This document shows positions 61,101 through 64,000 of a stretch of DNA of 64,000 nt, one piece after another. The position numbers and the translations under genes are program-made. The number at the start of each line of letters is the position of its first letter. The first letter of the stretch is position 1. The stretch is from Penelope pileata. Lineage: Eukaryota > Chordata > Aves > Galliformes > Cracidae. The DNA lies in contig WBMW01002272.1 of NCBI GenBank assembly GCA_013396635.1, positions 76,754-140,753 of the forward strand, read 5' to 3'. The notes under the pieces were generated by a model that did not search any database, was not told where the DNA came from, and worked only from the letters and a program-made list of their open reading frames with translations.

Positions 61101-63897
61101 AATAAGCAACATGAGAGAGAAGGAGGAAGCTAGTTATGCTGTCTCCAGTGCACCTCTAGAGGCCAACACACACAGATACATGCAGTCTCTCCATGCGTGG
61201 AATGATGGCAGAGTTAGCAGTTTAGCCCAAACAGAGTTACAGGTTAGGATTTATGAAAATGAACCCAAAGGGTGACATCATCAAAACATCATCTCCAAAT
61301 CAAAGATCAACCTGAACTAACTTCAGATAATTGATGTTTGAATCTTTTCCCTAAACACAGCTATCCAATGTCATTTGAGATCTGTCAGGGCACCAAGGAC
61401 ATCTGCAAGAGGTTGGCAGATACCATGCAGGGTCTAGAGAAAATCTGCAGGCATCTGCATCAGCAGCAGTAGGGCAGATGTGGTGGCCTGCAGCATCTCA
61501 CATGGCTTAGAAGTCTATGATGATAAGCAACTAAAACAAACCTTACCTGGTAAACATCATCTGCTTCTTCTAGGCCGTCTCTATAACCAGAAGAATGAGA
61601 TACTGATCTTCAGTGAAACAAACAGCTCTCTGGAGGTGCCACTCCTTCTCCACTGTCTTTAGAGTGAATCTTGGCCAACAGTGCCCATGAAGAAAGTTCA
61701 TAATTTAGGCACTGTGTTCTTTATTGCATATGATTTTTGCTATCTTCTAGAAAACGTATCCTAACTAGCCTTAGGCAAAAGGTTCAGTGTTTCCCATTGC
61801 TATTTTGTTTTGATTTTTTCCCATAATCTTGTATATATTCTTTAATTTAATTAAGGATTTATTTAAATGGTAAAAAAAACAATAATAATAAAAAAAATGC
61901 TAAGTGTATACGGAAAACAGAACAATCAATCTAATAAATGAACAAAAACTACCAAAAAAACCTCAACACCACAGCACTCATTATGTCTTCGTCAGAGGGC
62001 ACTTCTAACCACACTTTGGAAAAATTACATTCTCAGCAACAAAGTGCCAGATTTAGTCTAGAGCACCCAGGCTTCGAAACAGCAAACCAACATAACGATG
62101 ATGCTGAAACACCATGAAGTAAGAGAGAGCTACTCTCTCTCAAAAGAGCTCTTCCAAATCAGAACTGAATTTTGGCCTATTATGAATTAAATGTATCTGT
62201 GAACGTTCAAAATTTCCTTGTAAATATAGAAACCGTAACATTATCTTATCTGAGATTTTGGCTTTAGTACCACCCCCATCATCACTGGAAGTGCTTGTTT
62301 ATTGTAAATACTTTCTGGTCTCAGTGAGAGTTTCAATATTTCTCATTAGTTTTACCATTCAAGTAAGACCTTAAATGAATGCAGCCTTTTATACTGCTTT
62401 TATATTGACCCTCCCTGCTCAACCACAAAACGTTACACTTTCCTTGGAAAAATCCATTCAACCATGATAAAACCTGGATTTCTTAAGAATGATTGATATA
62501 TAAGGAAATTCTACACAACAAAATGAATGACAGTCAAAACATGGCAATTAGGATCAACTCTGCCGACAGAGACTTGGCATGAATGGTTTCATCTAGATCT
62601 TCTTATATAGGGTGAACAACAAGGAAGTCAATCAGTTTGTGATGCTGAACAGAACTCATTTCTCAGGTGACAAACAGTCTATATATTAATATTCAATTTA
62701 TATTATTGCTTCCAAAACTATTCAAACAGTTGAGAAGCATCCTATGTCTAGAAACATGTACAGATGAGATCACTGTACCAAAATGGTCTCACTGTATGCT
62801 GAACAAAAGTTAGACAAAAATTTATTTTAGAGGACAAAAAATTAAATCCTCTTACATGCCCAGTGCTTCTAAGCTTCCTTCTGTTCACATAGAAACATGT
62901 TGTTCAAGGACACTTATTCATTCCAGCTGTGAGAAAGACAGTTCCACACTTGTCTAGCCTGTACCCCCACCTCTAACTGAAGAATGGAATATTACGCACA
63001 CTGGTAGGGCAAGTTCTATTTCTTTTGGTTTGGTAAACTCACACATCTATCTGAGATCAGAAAAAAATACATTTGTTTAACCTTAATTTAAACCTCTTCA
63101 AGGCTTCTTGAAGTCTTCATCTTCTATGCTCAAATACTGGCTCTATTCCAATAGTACACAAGAAAGACGAATAGTAACATCATCTTTCTGGAGTCAACCT
63201 TCAGTAGAGTAATATGCTATATGTATGCACATTTACAGAAATAGGCCATTACATGTTGCAGTTCTATTGTGTTTTAGGTTGCAGCCTGTTAGCGTAAGTG
63301 TAACCATGCTAACGGTTTGTTTATTTCTGAGGACAATGGGGAAAACTTAACAGAATGACTTCAGGTTAGAGTAGAAAACTTTCTCTTCTTACTCGTCCTT
63401 CTTCTCTTTCCAGAACTCTCGGGTTTCTAGATTCAATATAAAAATAACTAGTACATGTTTCTAAATCTTGGAATATAATGTAGGACTTTTATTATATGGA
63501 ACCACATGGTCCTTGGAAGAACATTATCAAAAAAAAAAAAAAGACTGTCAAATCCTAGTAAAAACAACATATTTTGCAAATATGGCTGTGCTGTTTGTTA
63601 ACACTTCTGAAAGACACAGGCTTTGCAGATAGTTTGAGTTTTCCTGTCCAGGCACTCACAGGCACTGCTTATTTTATTTTTTCTTCTAAATCACACTATG
63701 ATCCTATACGTGTGAAGGACTTGAGTGTACTCAAATAAGAATTTGCAAGAAATTAAATTACATGACAGGTAGGGAAAATTTTAGAGTAAAGCAGCCAACC
63801 TGAAGTATATCATGATATCATTGAAGGTAAAGAAATTTGTAAAGAGACTTTTTGCATAGTGAAATTCCTACGAAGATTGTATTTTGCATGGTATATA
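58177..63897. other. Unique AT-rich DNA, no gene seen
   Basis: About 5.7 kb without recognised exons, RNA genes or transposons. Short A-runs (near 63529-63542) and AAT-rich sequence (about 61876-61900) are present. A 60-codon frame at 61480-61662 has no family motif. Confidence 0.65.
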
Positions 63898-64000
63898 CAC
63901 GCGTCGCTCCGAAAGTGATGCCTCCTATTTATTTCCATGGAAACGAGAACAGAGAGAGCACAATCACACTATTGGATAGATCCAATTCTCAGCTACAAAA
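63898..64000 (-). mobile_element. Mariner (Galluhop type), partial at window end
   Basis: The last 100 bp match the left end of the 13.7 kb element: 'gctccgaaagtgatgcctcc', 'tatttatttcca', 'gagcacaat' and 'attctcagctacaaaa'. The terminal inverted repeat is at about 63898-63920, after TA-rich sequence. It reads in the same direction as the 13.7 kb copy, so it is minus-oriented and its transposase start would lie beyond this window. Whether it is full length cannot be told. Confidence 0.88.

Noticed and set aside
1..64000. CRISPR arrays, operons, phage or bacterial systems, tRNA/rRNA/snRNA genes
   Set aside because: No regularly spaced repeats with unique spacers, no tightly packed coding genes, and no recognisable RNA gene boxes. 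The repeat content is that of a bird nuclear genome.

Overview
This window is nuclear DNA from a bird, almost certainly a galliform such as chicken or a close relative. It is AT-rich and has no long open frames outside transposons. It carries several 5'-truncated CR1 non-LTR retrotransposons, the dominant avian repeat, and three copies of a mariner element whose termini and transposase start match the chicken element known as Galluhop. Two single unresolved bases (N at 29213 and 36957) sit inside local duplications, which points to a draft assembly. I recognise no confident host protein-coding exon, no tRNA, rRNA or snRNA gene, no CRISPR array and no operon. Most of the window reads as intergenic or deep-intronic sequence.

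Layout. 1-8.1 kb is unique AT-rich DNA with one exon-like segment (5053-5159). 8.1-14.2 kb holds a short CR1 tail, a CR1 with an intact reverse-transcriptase C-terminal frame (10596-11045), a C-rich tract (12975-13030) and an internally deleted mariner (13688-14220). 17.0-18.5 kb holds a GC-richer patch followed by a degenerate minisatellite of about 0.85 kb built on TTCTAGGAATTTCC-like words. 20.2-21.2 kb is strongly pyrimidine-biased and abuts the first of two related LTR-like repeats (21210-21509). 29.0-29.5 kb has a 240-bp-period duplication containing an N, just after a 30-bp alternating purine/pyrimidine run. 34.8-35.1 kb is the best candidate for a conserved regulatory element. 36.9-38.6 kb has a second N-containing duplication, a CR1 tail and a 0.7 kb CR1. 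42.3-42.6 kb has a CR1 tail and a 19-nt-arm inverted repeat. 51.6-53.0 kb has a truncated mariner and the second LTR-like copy with adjoining internal sequence. 58.1 kb has a CR1 tail, and a third mariner runs off the end at 64.0 kb.

How the parts relate. There is no gene set acting together. The interpretable biology is transposon history (all three mariner copies and both LTR-like copies lie in the same orientation), one odd minisatellite, and several unique stretches dense in homeodomain, E-box, FOX and TCF-like words that look like distal regulatory sequence of a gene desert. That last reading is inference and needs cross-species alignment. I did not find a convincing previously undescribed molecular system. 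The strongest items for follow-up are the minisatellite, the two N-associated duplications, the paired LTR-like repeat, the 42.5 kb inverted repeat and the candidate enhancer at 34.8-35.1 kb.
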